Translations under genes and position numbers: made by a program
DNA from: Siphonodentalium dalli
Taxonomy: Eukaryota; Mollusca; Scaphopoda; Gadilida; Siphonodentaliidae
DNA length: 64,000 nucleotides
Direction of reading: 5' to 3'
Assembly: GCA_032622095.1 (NCBI GenBank)
Contig: CP136064.1
Span: 126,839,605-126,903,604, forward strand
Shown here: positions 25,001-40,000 of the stretch, in pieces
Position numbering within the stretch: position 1 is the stretch's first letter
Layout: every line of letters begins with the position of its first letter
Notes under the pieces: generated by a model
Database searches by the model: none
Told to the model about the DNA's origin: nothing
What the model saw: the letters and a program-made list of their open reading frames with translations, nothing else

Positions 25001-28000
25001 GTGGTATCTCCCACTCACAACAGCTCTATATTACAACTACCAACCGGACATTTTATTTAGGTCTGTATATTTATAAAATAAACACAAACAGAAACTCAGA
25101 ACAAGACAGTCAAAGACTGTGGGGTCGCTCACCAGACTGCAAAGACTGATGAGACTGGGACTCTGGAGACCACAATAGTCAGAACTTTTCATAATCACTT
25201 TGAAAGAAATAGATCTAAACGCGATATGTGGCTAGAGAGGCTTCAGTAGTGTACAGTGGGCAATTTCAAGGTGAATATCCCTCCTCCAGCTCAACAAATC
25301 CCCTCCCGACCGGGCTCCAGACTTCCAAGTCTTGGGTTGGAATTTCACAACCGACATCTCAAACTTTCTCAATTTTTTGAAATTTCCAATCTCACAAGCA
25401 CCTTTTTATAAAACATTTCGACATGTTTGAAACCCATTTATCCATGGACCCAAAACACCATACATGTATGTCAGATTAATCAGTTAGGTAGTTCCAAGGA
25501 AGATGTTTTAATGAATTTGGTATTTCAATGATTTTTTAAACACAAAAGTGTTAACTCCCCAAACCCTGTCATTTCTTAACAGGTTGAACTGATGTTAACA
25601 AATCTGAATATCAGTCACTAAAGGATTCTCCATACTATATGTAAGCTAAATAGTCCAACCTCTCTTGAGAAGACAATTTAAGAATGACTACAGAGACATA
25701 CAGTTATGTCCCTGGTCCCACCCTATTTAACCTGGTGACCACATCTGAATAAATTTGAATACCATGCAGACACCAAAGAACCCTTCATACTAAATATCAG
25801 TAAAATAGACTTGATGGTCCTTGTGGTGGAAGCATGTCAAAATTGTGGCTATTTCGGTCGAACAGTTTAACCCGAAGTAGGAAAATATGGAATATTACTT
25901 GTTGAAAAATCAAATCTACAGCCTCATTGCCCCCACCCAGGCAGCTTAGAAATCAAAAGGAATCTATATATTATTATACCAGTATCAAACAGCATACATA
26001 CAGGTAGGGTGGGTGGTTGAGAGTTAAATCTCTTATCTCTGCCCTTATTTGAACAAATGTGAATCACCATCTATGAGATCCATTCATCTAGAAATTTCAA
26101 ACAGTAGATTTTAAGAGTTGAAGAAAACTGATTTTCCTCAAAAGTTTCCTAAAAATGACCTCACGTGTACAAATCTGAACCCCACTCACCAAAGGACCCT
26201 CCATACCAAAAGCTAAATAGGCCTGATGGTTTTTGAAGAATTACTATGGAGGGAAAGAGTTATGGCCCTGGCTTCTCACCTATATGACCTGATGAACTCA
26301 TTTGAACAAATCTGAATGTGAGTCAAAATATATAAACCCATTCGGTCTTTAATATGTATGTGGAGAAGAACAAAATTGATGGACGGATGGAGACATCCCA
26401 ACAGAGGGATCGATGGGAGGACATACTGACAGACAAATTCAATCCAATATACCCCCCCCACCAAGTTTTCTTTGCAAATCAGGGTATAATGAGTACAACT
26501 GGATAGGTGGTGGTTAAGAATATAATAGTGGAACAGCCAAGCCTGAATATAGTGTCTGACTTTTGAAGAATGAGATCACTAAAGGGTGAATTTAGTGCTG
26601 CAATCCTGCAAGGTGGGCTAGCATCACCAATTTCACCCTCTGGGGACCTCATTATGCTTAGGCCTCAACTGCTATGGGAGACATATGAACAGATTGAAGT
26701 TGTCCAGTTAATTGGTGATGTGCACCCATTGGGTACTTCAATTATCAATTTTATCTTCAGCAAATTAGGGGATATAGAAACTGAACAGAACAGCAGACCT
26801 CTCAGGAATTATTGCACGTCACCTAGTCCGGGAGCTAATAGGGGTACCCTTGCACCCCCCCTGGGACTTAACTTCACCCCATTTACTTTGTTCCTTATTA
26901 TGTCCTTCAACTTTTAAGCAATGTTAACAAGAAAAAAAAGTGGCCGTGTAGACTCCAGACAAGATGGCGTCCATCATGGCCGCCGTTTTTCAGACCAGAC
27001 CCTAGGTCAGTTTTATGCAAATTATAACGGGAAAATCTTGTAAAATGTATACAAATGTATATATTTTCGTGAAGCTAAGACATAATGACACTTTTTTGGG
27101 CCAAAATTGAAACTCATCATCCAAGATGGCCGCCAAAATGGCCGCCGGAAGTTGAAAATATGACATTTTTTCACAAATATCTTCTAGATCAATTCATGCT
27201 GTTTGGAACTGGTTGAGTAATATGACTTTATTTAGTGTTGTGTATATTAACTGATCATTGGAGCAATTAAATGTGCAACTAATGGGGTCCTAGCCCCTTC
27301 TGATCCCTCAAAAATTCGATTTTACAGAACGCGGTACAAAATTTTACAAAAAATCACAATTGGGATTCTAGTCATATTTCAAAAAGAAATGAAAAGAACA
27401 CTGTAATGTAAGTGAGGCATATCATTACCTATGAATATTCCAACTCTCTGGAACCAAAAATCTTACCTTGGCTGAAAATGGCTGCGAAAATGGCCGCCAA
27501 AATATGGAAAATGGTAAATATTGCCCCAGGGTGTCCTGCAATCGCTTACAAGTTGTGGTTGATGTATCCAATTGGCTAATCTGTATTCTATACATTGCAT
27601 ACTAACATCTCTGATGCACCATGGATCATTTTTACTATTGTCACCACTGACATCACCATAGATATGGGATTTTTCTCTCACAAACTTGAAATAAATATCG
27701 GCAAAAATTCACTTTTCAGGGTTCGACCATTTGTTCAAGTAAAATGCAACTATCTTTGGTATCAAAGGTGTTTATTGTTTTGGTCTATCTTAAGTGTGTC
27801 ACACGGTGGTGCTTAAAGACTAAAATGCTCAAGATGGCTTCCAAAATGGCAACCAAATTTGTAAAAAGTTAAAAGTTAACATATCCGGAACATTATTCTC
27901 TGCGTTATCCGAAAAAGATAGCAAATTGTGACTCACTATGTTATTTTACGTATTAGTTAATTAACTGACAAATACGTTCTATTATATTTGTCCCAGTTCC

Positions 28001-31000
28001 GTATGGGGCATGACAAATTCATTTTAAAGTTGCAATATGGAATTTTGCGGAGAACCTCTTTTGTGATTCTGGCAATATTATTTAAAGGAAATGGGCAGAA
28101 CTTTGAGACGGAACTGAGATGAACCATCATGATATGTGGGTATTCAGGCCCACTATGATACAAATTTATCAACTGGATACAGGGTGGAAGCCAAGATGGC
28201 AGCCACGGAGTTACTCTATGGTCATAGATGAGGATAATAGGTATACAGGGAGTTATTGTATGGTCACGAATGATGTGTGGGTATATAGGGAGTCCCCTGT
28301 TAGTGACGGTGGGACTTTTATTTATATATGTCGTGGATGTGTTATCATTGGTGGTGTATGGGGAGTAGATGTATGATCATGGATGGCGTGTATATAACTT
28401 ATGAGTGGCAAGTATGGAACTTATGAGTGGTCGTATGTGCGGGTATTGGTATATCTGGAAGGGCTCACCATTGGTATTGTGCATATGTATACCTGGATGG
28501 ACTCTATGGTCATGTGTATGGCGAATAGATATACATGTAGTGGCTGTATGGTCCATGGTTAGGTGAATATGTATAAAATGAGTGACTGTATGGTCGTGAA
28601 TGTAGTGAATATGTACACATAGAGTGACTTTTTGGTCATGTGTCGGGTGTAGGTGTATACCTGGTATTCATGCATGGTGACTCGTGACTGTATCGTCATT
28701 TGTGGTATGTACGGGTATAACCAAGTATGGTTGCATGATCAGGTGTACGTGTATAAAGTGGGTTACTATGTTGGCATTTGTGTGGTGTTTATGTACATAT
28801 TGAGTGACTTGGGTAATGGGTGGGTTGCACATGTGTATCTTGGGTGGCTATCGCTTTCCACAATAACTCAAGGGTATGTTAATCAATAGAGAGGTCATGT
28901 CAGAGAGTTCTCCATCTTGATGATGTTTATGTAGATGGGGACGTTAAGCTGTATACATGTATACATGTACACCTGACCCATGACCATGGGTGACCATACA
29001 GCCATGCGTCACAATGCTGCGACACCGGGTATACTCCTAAACATGACCCATAACCATATAGTCACTCCTTGTATACCCATTCATCTCACCATTGGCCATA
29101 AGGTCACCCCCTGTATACCTATTCTCCAAACGCATGGTCAAATAGACAATCAATATCTACATCAACACCATAAAGTCATTCCGGTATACATATGCACCTC
29201 ACCAATGGCCATATAGCCACTCGCTTCATACACATACCCCCACCCATGTCACCTGGTATACTCCTTCACCTGACCTATGGCCATATAGTCACCCCGTGTG
29301 TACCTATTCAAAACATTCATACATGATCATGGCCAATCCTTGTATACATATTCACCTCAACATTACATTTGTGACCATACAGTTACTACTTGTACACCTA
29401 CATGTACTCATCTCTCCATTAACAATACAGTCACTACTTGTATACCTATTCGACACACATAGTCATATAACCACTCGATATACATAATCAGCCCACCCTA
29501 GACTATAGATTTACTCCAGGTATACATGTAAACCTCACTAATGGCCATTCATCCCTTCCAGATATACAAAAAAAACGCACACATGACCACTCAAACACTC
29601 CATACTTGCATATACACCTCACACATGACAATTCAGCAATTCACTGCATAATCATACACGCCATCCATGATAATACAGCTAAGCCTTATACACCCACAAA
29701 TGATAATACATCCACGAGATATATACATATACATCCCACCATTACCACACAGACACTCCCTATATACCCACACCCTCGATAATGTCCACCCAGCTTACTC
29801 CAGGTATTCATATTCAATCATGACCGTACAGTCATTTCATGTATACATGTACACATTACCCGTAACCATAAAATCACTCCCTATTTATCCACACACACCA
29901 TCCATGATCATACAGACAACACATGCACATACCACCCATGAACTTACAGTCACTCCATATATACATAATCAACACATAGATGACCATGTAGCTATATCCA
30001 TACACCACACCAATGACCATACAGGTACACCGGTTGCACCCGTACTGAATATATACAATCATACACCATAGAGTCACTCCATGCATACCGATTGACCTCA
30101 CACCTGACCATGACCTCTCCCTGTATACATAGATGCATCTTACCATGGACAACCCACTCATAACCATATAGTCACTCATTGTATACCTACTCACATCAGT
30201 CATGACATACAATAACTCCATGTATACCTATTCACCTCACATATGATCATAGAGTAACTCCCTGGCTATGATCTTTGCATCCACACTGTATCCTGTTGAC
30301 ATTTTATAATAATGGACCAGAATAGCCAAAGATTATGGTCCATCTCAGTTCTGTATCAAAGTTCTGCCCATTTCCTTTCAATAAATGTGGCAAAAATCAC
30401 AAAAGAGGTTCTCGGCAAAATTGCATACTTTAAAATGAATTTGTCATGCCCCATACGGAACTGAGACAACCAGAATAGAACATGTAGTTGTCAGTTAATT
30501 AACTAACATGTATAATAACCAAGTGAGTCACAATATGCTACCTTTTCGGATAACGCAGAGAATGTTCGGGATATATGTAAAAAATTAACATTCTACAAAT
30601 TTGGTTGCCATTTTGGAAACCACCTTGAGCAATTTAGTCTATAAACACCGTAGTGAGACACATTTAAGATAGATCAAAACAATAAACACCTTTCAATCCA
30701 AAGATAGTTATATTTTACCTGAAAAAATGGTCCAAACCTGAAAAGTGAATTTTTGCCAATATTTATGTCAAGTTTTAGAGAGAAAAGTCCAATATGTTTG
30801 ACGATGTCAGGGGTGACAATAGTAAGAATTAACCATAGTGCATCAGACATGTTAGTATTCGATGTATAGAATGCAGAATAGCCAATTGTATACACCAACA
30901 ACAACTTGTAAGCGATTGCAGGACACGCTGGTGTAATATTTACCATTTTCCATATTTTGGCGGTCATATTGGCAGCCATTTTGAGCCAAAGTAAGAATTT

Positions 31001-34000
31001 TGGCTCCAGTGATTTGGAATATTAATAGTTAATGATATGCCTCACTTACATTACAAAGTTCTGTTCATTTCATGTTGAAATATGACTAGAATCCCAATTG
31101 TGATTTTTTGTGAAATTTTATACCGCATTCTGTAAAATCGAATTTTTGAGGGATCGGAAGGGGTTAGGACCCCAATAATTGTATATTTCGTTGATCCAAT
31201 GATCAGTTAATATATAAAACACAAAATAAAGTTGCATTACTCAACCAGTTCCAAACAGCATGAATTGATCTAGTAGATATTTGTGAAAAAATGTTATATT
31301 TTCAACTTCCGGTGGCCATTTTGACGGCCATCTTGGATGGTGAGTTTCAATTTTGGCCCAAAAAAGTGTCATTATGTCTCAGCTTCACGAAAATATATAC
31401 ATTTGTATACATTTTACAAGATCTTCCGCTATAATTTGCATAAAACTGACTTAGGGTCTGGTCTGAAAAACGGCGGCCATGATGGACGCCATCTTGTCTG
31501 GAGTCTACACGGCCACTTTTTTTTCTTGTTAACATTGCTTAAAAGTTGAAGGACATAATAAGGAACAAAATGAGTGGGGTGAAGTTAAGTCCCAGGGGGG
31601 GTGCAAGGGTACCCCTATTAGCTCCCGGACTAATAACCAGTTCAATAAAGTGATTATTCTCTATATTTTTCAAGTCTTGATATTTTGTGAATGATTTTGT
31701 GGTGCATGTCACTTGAATATTGAAAACTTGCTTCTGTTCAGCGTAGGGTCCTGCGAATATTCAATATTCGATTCGATTCGAAAGTCAAATTCGATTCAAA
31801 TTCGAGTCGAAATCTCCAACTCAAAATTTCGAATATATATGGATGAAATTATAGGCTGCTTGCGAACACGTACACACGTCGATCTTAGCTATTTCTGTGC
31901 CACTTAATTCCCTAAAATTATGAATATATGCGCTTTATAATTCTTATTGTACATCACGATTGTACGGATGCTATTAAATATAAGTATGGCCAGTAATTAG
32001 CCACTAAATTAGGACCACTAAATACGTCTGAATTCTAGCTTTGAACATGGTTGCCAAAAGCTCTGAGATCGCCGTTGGACCGACGACGCACGTATATTAT
32101 AATAACTATGAGACTGAGCAACTGCTAGCGTTATTGCCGACTATCCATCTCAGGTTCCGCGTGATGTGTATGTGACATCGCTGATGATGTAAACAACACG
32201 TGTTTCAGGCGTCGAAAAGTGCATGTTGGTGGAGTTTTCTTTTGAAGTTGACTGTCAGTTTCGGAGCGTTCCTTTGACACTTGACAATAAGTCGTCTGTT
32301 ATTCGTGTTTATTTTAAACACGATAAGCTTCTCAGACAGTACAAGAACTTACACGTGTGACGAATACAATATGTATATAAATCGCAAGCATCTGGGACAA
32401 CGACCCATCTATGGAATCAGTTCCAGAAGCACCCAGTACTACACAAACAGGCTACCCTGCGACTGTTGTTGCATCTTCAAGTTTACAATAACGGGTGTTT
32501 CCGAATGCCCATTTGCAAGTTTGCATGTACATGCAAACTGTACAAACTTTGCGTGATTTTAGTTCCGATAAGCCGGTTATATATTAATCGTCGTAACGTC
32601 CGCATGGACGTTTTGATCTGTTTTTTTTTTTTTTCTCGACAATAATCAATTGAATTTAATAGTATCGCGATCGACGGTTGATCACCACATAAGTTATGAT
32701 GGAACTTCATGGAAGTTCATAGAATGTTTCAAACATCACCTAATCGTTGGCAAAACATGCCTAATTAAGAATGCAACACACATGTATAATTCGATTCGAT
32801 ATTCGATTCGATTTCTTCAATTCGATTCGATCAAAATCTCCAATTCGCAGGACCCTAATTCAGCGGTAATTGATATGCTGTTTGACATTCTGGTGGCCAT
32901 TTTGTTTCTGAACTTTGAAGGTCAAGCTGCAAAGGACACAAAAATCGGACTGGCACCATGGTTAATTTTGTTCAGCATACCTAAATTATTTTAAATCACT
33001 AGGTTTAGCACTTTTCCACACACATGCCGCTAAAGGTCTACTCTTATGAAAAAACATCTGCAGTCAGATGCTCGTAGCCCGTTTATATATAACCACGGGT
33101 ATATGCGAAAAATACACAACGGAAACACACTCCACAGTTTGGATCGATAAGTCTTGTCCTGTGTATTTTGATGTTGTTTTTTTGACAATCGGTCTTCCGT
33201 ATCATTTCTACAACACAATTATCGTCTTACTTGCAGCACGACGTTATCGTGTGATCGCCACGGAAGCGCTTTCTTTCAGAGTATGGTCAATATATTTCCG
33301 CCGGTGCAGTGTATTCTCGGATAGAAAACAAATAGGCCTATGCCGAGGGCAGAAACTAAGTTGCGAGGGGCGCCCCTGGTTGAGTGTGGGATATTTGGCA
33401 CTCGGGACTTGGTTAGAGGGTTTTCGTTGGGGTTGGGGTGGTCTCCACCTTGGAATTTCTAACTGCACTCCACCCCATTGAACCACAACAAACTCACAAG
33501 TTTGCGTAAATCAATTTGCACCCCCCGTGCTTTGATTTTTCCCAAATGTTCCCTCACAGACTAATAGATGGTAGCCTATTCTAAATGAACCAGTAATATT
33601 GTGGCCACTTGTCATGCAGGGGGGGGGGTGAACAGGATGGTTCGGCCCAGTATGAGATTAAAAAATCCTAACATCTAGTGGTATAACACCAGACAAATTT
33701 ACACCCCGATTTATTTTTTCTTAAATTAATTAGCAAGTAACTACTGGCAAGGACACAGAACACAAGGGTCGGCCGATGGTTAGGCCCGATGCGAGAACAT
33801 TTTGAAAATATGAACATGAACATTTGACAATCCTAGCATCTAGACTTGCCTCAAGTTTTCCAATTCGGGGAAATTTTTAACCTGACACTCACCCTTAGGT
33901 TTGAAAATTGCCAACTGATTGCCATTTGAGTCCATAATTTTACAAATGAAAGGGAAATATGCAAATGTTGGTCTAAAAACAACAAATTCGTCACTAAGAA

Positions 34001-37000
34001 ACTGTTGGAAAATCAAACTACGACAACAATTTCAACCTAATTTTGGTGTGAATTTTCCAATTAATGTTGCATTAGGTATGACTACAATTGGGGGGGGGGG
34101 GTAAGACCCCTGCATAATCACCCCTGCCGACAAGTCCCTACTTGACACTCCATGCAAAGAGCGCGGTCTTGCATTCACTGAAGACGAGAAGTAATCGATA
34201 CTAAATTATGTTGGGTGGCACCCGGGGAGGAATCAAGGGCTACATCCCTACCCCTGTCAGGGAGGGATAGCCATTTCCCATCGGTGAGATCTGCAATGGT
34301 CAACCCGGCAGCTAAAGCCCGACCCCCTGTCGGGGAATCGTATAGCCCCTGCGTCGGGGATATCCTGGCGCCACCCCTGTTTGAAATTAGAAATTTTAAA
34401 GGAGATGACCACATATGGAGCAGAAATCAGGGGGATATGAGCTCTCATAACCACAAAAGTGCACTAAAGACATCCCAATAAATCCAAATTGGATGCAATC
34501 GCATATAGTTTTACTATATGGTATCGTTCTGTTTGCCTTTCTATATCATATAAATACTTTTTTCTAAAAACACTTAAACCAACTCGACGTGCGATTTCCC
34601 TGCGCTCCTGTTGCGCAAATTCTAGTATAAAAAGTGCGTCTATTTCAGACAAAGTTCAAACAGTAAATATGACCAGTCAAGACATAGAAACCGCTAATCT
34701 CATTACCAATCTAACAACACCAGTCGAACATGATTACCTTTCAAAGCAATAACACCGGGCACAATGTTACGGACAACCACAGGCACACACACCATGGATA
34801 AATACACGGTCAAAAGAACGGCATTTTTTTTTTGTACGGTTATATCTGGCATATACCCATGGTTATATATAAACGGGCTTCGATCATCTGACCGTTAGAC
34901 TAAGACTATAATCAAAACAAGAGCTATTTCTTAAATAGACATAAAATAAAGAGCAGAACGTTTTACTCCTTACCTTGAAGTGACCCATATACCATGTACC
35001 CAATGACAATAGTGTAAAGTACATTGAAAAGCTGCTCGGTAGATATGCTGCACAGGATATGAACATTCCAGAGCTGAGTAATAAGAACCATAGTGTCAGT
35101 CTTCCCACATTCCCTCCAAACTGTTTAATTACTCCCCTAGAAAAATAAAATTAATAAATTTATTTGATAAGCATACCACAGTAGATTAGTTTCAACAATG
35201 CCCATTACATTAAACTATGATCTAGAAATTATTGACAATGATGCAGACTTCAATCTCCTGAATATCTGGTATATATATGCTCGATAATATGTTATACTAG
35301 GGGATTACCCGTCAAAAATGATGGGTCCGTAAATCCTCTATGTTACTTTTTGGTGTGCACTTAATTCTTCGGTATTTTTCACCATATATGCAATTAATAA
35401 CAAAATTGCATTTAACCTTTCAGGATTGTTTTTGTCCTGCCCCTTTGTAATGCAATGAATGCTTCCTGTCCAGTTCCTTTAAGAAAAGGTAGCTAACGCT
35501 GCAAGTGATGTAACTATGTTACCCTGTCGGAATATGGCTTTTCAAACAGGATTTTGAATTGCTGAATGTGCATGGCGAGCTGTCAAACTACATCTCGGTG
35601 CCATCCCCTCACCGTTTTTTAGTATAATCCTTAGATTCAACATCATGTGCACAACCTCCAACCAAATTGTTTCGTTTTAATTGAGATAAACTGAATTTTA
35701 GTATGAATTTGTAAACTGCTGATCAGCAGCTGATCTACATCTTTGGTGTGCAAGCCGTATAACTCTATCTTTGCGGATTTAACGTATTCTGTAATGTCGT
35801 TTAATTAAAGTGTCAATGACACTAGCTCAACTTGGAAAGGGAATAATTTAATGTGTTACTGTCGATGGAGTGATTAGGAATGTGGAAAGTTGAATGTCTA
35901 ATTTACTAGTTTATCAACATGAAGAGATATATATATACAAGTATATAAAAGTAAAATCTAAGATGGTTGCTGGCGGCTATGTTTTCCAACAATTCAAAAA
36001 CATTTGATAGCTTTAGTCATGCAAAGAGTAGAATCCAAGATGGCTGCTGGCAGCCATGTTTTAATGCCGAATAACACCAAAATGACTCATTCCCATCTAC
36101 ATGTCAAAAGTCAAGACAAATTTCATAATGATCTGACCAAAGGTACGACCTGTAGCCCATGCCAAAAAATTTAGTCATGCAAAGAGTAAAATCCAAGATG
36201 GCTGCTGGCGGCCATGTTTTTTGGCCGAATGACCCCAAAATTACTTGTTCCCATCTACATGTCAATATTAACATCCATGACAAATTGTATGATGATCAGA
36301 TGAACAGTACGACCTGTAGCCCGTGCTAATGGATTGAATTTTGAAATCCAAGATGGCCGCTGGCGGCCATGTTTTTAGTCCGAATGACCCCAAAATGACT
36401 CGTTCCCATCTATATTCCAATTTCAACAGACATGACAAATTTTATGATGATCAGACTAAAGGTACGACCTGTAGCCTGTGCTAAAGGATTTAGTCATACA
36501 AAGAGTAAAATCCGAGATGGCTGCTGGCGGCATTGTTTTTTGGCCGAATGACCCCAAAATTACTCGTTCCCATTTAGATGTCATTGTTAACATCCATGAC
36601 AAATTTCATGATGATCTGACCAAAGGTACGACCTGTAACCCGTGCTAAAGGATTTAGTCATGCAAAGAGTAAAATCTAAGATGGCTGCCAGCGGCCATGT
36701 TTTTTGGCCGAATGACCCCAAAATTACTCGTTCCCATCTACATGTCAATATTAACATCCATGACAAATTTCATAACGATCAGACGAATAGTATGACCTGT
36801 AGCCCGTGCTAAAGGATTTAGTCATACAAAGAGTAAAATCCAAGATGGCTGCTGGCGGCCATGTTTTTCGGCCGAATGACCCCAAAATGACTCGTTCCCA
36901 TCTACATGTCATTGTTAACATCCATGACAAATTTTATGATGATCAGACTAAAGGTACGACCTGTAGCCCGTGCTAAAGGATTTAGTCATACAAAGAGTAA

Positions 37001-40000
37001 AATCCAAGATGGCTGCTGGTGGCCATGTTTTTTGGCCGAATGACCCCAAAATGACTCGTTCCCATCTACATTCCAATTTCAACAGCCATGAAAAATTTCA
37101 TGATGATCAGACTCAAGGTACGACCTGTAGTCCGTGCTAAAGGATTTAGTCATACAAAGAGTAAAATCCAAGATGGCTGCTGGTGGCCATGTTTTTTGGC
37201 CGAATGACCCCAAAATGACTCGTTCCCATCTACATGTCATTATTAACATTCATGACAAATTTTATGATGATCAGAATAAAGGTACGACCTGTAGCCCATG
37301 CTAAAGGATTTAGTCATACAAAGAGTAAAATCCAAGATGGCTGCTGGCGGCCATGTTTTTTGGCCGATTGACCCCAAAATTACTCGTTCCCATCTACATG
37401 TCAAAATTAACATCCATGACAAATTTCATGATGATCAGGCGAAGAGTACGACCTGTGGCCCGTGCTAATGGATTAAATTTTTAAATCAAAGATGGCCGCT
37501 GGCGGCCATGTTTTTTTCCCTAATGACCCCAAAATGACTCGTTCCCATCTACATTCCAATTTCAACAGCCATGAAAAATTTAATGATGATCAGACTAAAG
37601 GTACGACCTGTAGCCCGTGCTAAAGGATTTAGTCATACAAAGAGTAAAATCCAAGATGGCTGCTGGTGGTCATATTTTTTGGCCGACTGACCCAAAAATG
37701 ACTCGTTCCCATCTACATGTCATTGTTAACATCCATGACAAATTTGATGATGATCCGACCAAAGGTACGACCTGTAGCCCGTGTCAAATGATTTAGTCAT
37801 GCAAATAGTAAAATCTAAGATGGCTGCTGGCGGCCATGTTTTTTGGCCGAATGACCCCAAAATTACTCGTTCCCATCTACATGTCAATATTAACATCCAT
37901 GACAAAATTTCATGACAATAAGACGAACAGTACGGCCTGTAGCCCGTGCTAATGGATTGAATTTTGAAATCCAAGATGGCCGCTGGCGGCCATGTTTTTT
38001 TTCCGAATGACCCCAAAATGACTCGTTCCCATCTACATGTCAATGTCAACATCCATGACAAATTTCATAATAATCGGACCAAAGGTACGAACTGTAGCCC
38101 GTGCTAAAGGAAATTGTTGACGAATCACGCACACATGCATACACGCACGACGGATACCAAGCCATGGCAATAGCTCGAACTTTACAAAGTAAAGTTGAGC
38201 TAAAAAATGCATATACGAACTTTCTTCGACCAATCGGCGTGAAATTTGGTGAATTATATTAGACACACTGTAGGATGTGGTCCAAATTTTGACTAAAACC
38301 GAGATACTAGTGACAAGACAATCACCTGACAGTAAAAGACTGAGAAGACAGGACCACAACAGTCAATACTTTTCAAAATCACTTAGTAATTCTAACAGGG
38401 GCATAGTTTGAGTGTCAAGCGGTGGGTATCCAACTTGAAAATTCTAACTGCACACCCCTGACCAAACATGAACCATATCCTTCCGCCCTTCCCTAAACAG
38501 ACAACCAGACCTAATTTCATGAAATTCCTTTTTCACATTTCCCTTAGATTGGAATTTTACAGTTGGTACTTCAACCTCTCAAACTGTTGGAAATTCACAA
38601 CCTGAAATCCCCAATAACATTTTCTAAAAAAAAATTAAATGTGGACATTTCGCTCCAACAGTTAACCTAAAGAAGGAACATATATATGTGACTGTTGGTT
38701 TAAAAACAACAAAATTTTCCACTGAATACCGAAGTTGGAGGTCAAAACCAGAATCTCTCCCCCATTTGCCCCCTTAAGTGGTTCTACACTCAAATTTATA
38801 AATCAATCTTAACCCTTTCAGTGCAAAGTCCGATTTTGTATCAACCCATATTTCCTTGATCATTTTTCAAATTTATTGATTATAATAATAAATTTGTAAA
38901 ATGATCAAGGAAATATGGGTTGATACAAAAATCGGACTTGGCACTGAAAGGGTTAACAGTCTATATATATATGTGTATATAAGATTATCAAAAAAACCTA
39001 ACTGATAACATATCAAAATTATTACTTGTATAAACATAGGAATATATATATCAGTACCAAACTTGAATTCAACAGCATAGACAGTGTGGGTGGGGGAGTG
39101 TTAAATCTCCTATCTCTGAACCAAATGTAAATCCTAAATTATCAGATCCATTGATCTAGAAAGGATACTCAAATAGAAGGCTACACGAATAGAAGAACAG
39201 ACCGAATAAATTCCTGTTAATCAAAAACTATCTTGAGTAAACATCTTGCAGTTGAACTCAATTAAATGACTCCAGACTATGCGCTGTGACATTATATTAT
39301 GTTTACTATATAAATGCTACATGGTATATAATCGCTAAGTGCGGTATGCAATATCTGTTTACCCTTCAGCAGGTGATGCTGGTAAATCGAAAACTGAAGT
39401 TAGCAGTTCTCGACCAATCAGAATACATCTGTCAGCAACAAAATATTCAACTTGAATTACTGTGAATAAAATTTGCTCTTCAAACTGACTAGTGAAGCCA
39501 ACAAATTTGAGCAGATGTAAACACACTTACCTATAGAAGCACAACTCGCAGAATGCACAAATTATTGCCAGACAACATCTTAGGAAATAAAATAGGACAA
39601 CCTGGAACAGACAGCAGGATAAGATCATTTGACTCACGATAAAAATGCATAATAGTAAACTGAGCATTATTTTTGTGATCAAATGTTAAACATGTGCAGT
39701 AGAGAACAATATCGTCGCCTTACAGTCAAAAGGACGCAAGTCGGTTTTTGGGCAAAATCAGATTTGCAAGCGAAAACACTTTCCTGCCACGGTTTCAGCT
39801 TGAGTCAAAACAACGCACTCTAGCTAAATCAGAGCCTTGTTTTTAATTCCAGATAAGACATTTAGCTTTGACTTACTTGTTGATCTACAAATGAAGAATA
39901 CCGATACTAATTAAAAACGTCTTTGACAACAAATGCAATGAAATAGCTCTGGCAAAATATCTTTTGCATGATTACTCGCATCATATCAGGTCAGCTACGG

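Noticed and set aside
33068-33481. 137-codon open frame on the plus strand
   Set aside because: It starts inside the terminal inverted repeat of the 33063-34892 element and ends in repeat-R-like sequence. No recognisable domain.
36145-38092. CRISPR-like evenly spaced repeats
   Set aside because: Whole 164-bp monomers are conserved rather than short repeats with unique spacers, and the gene context is eukaryotic.
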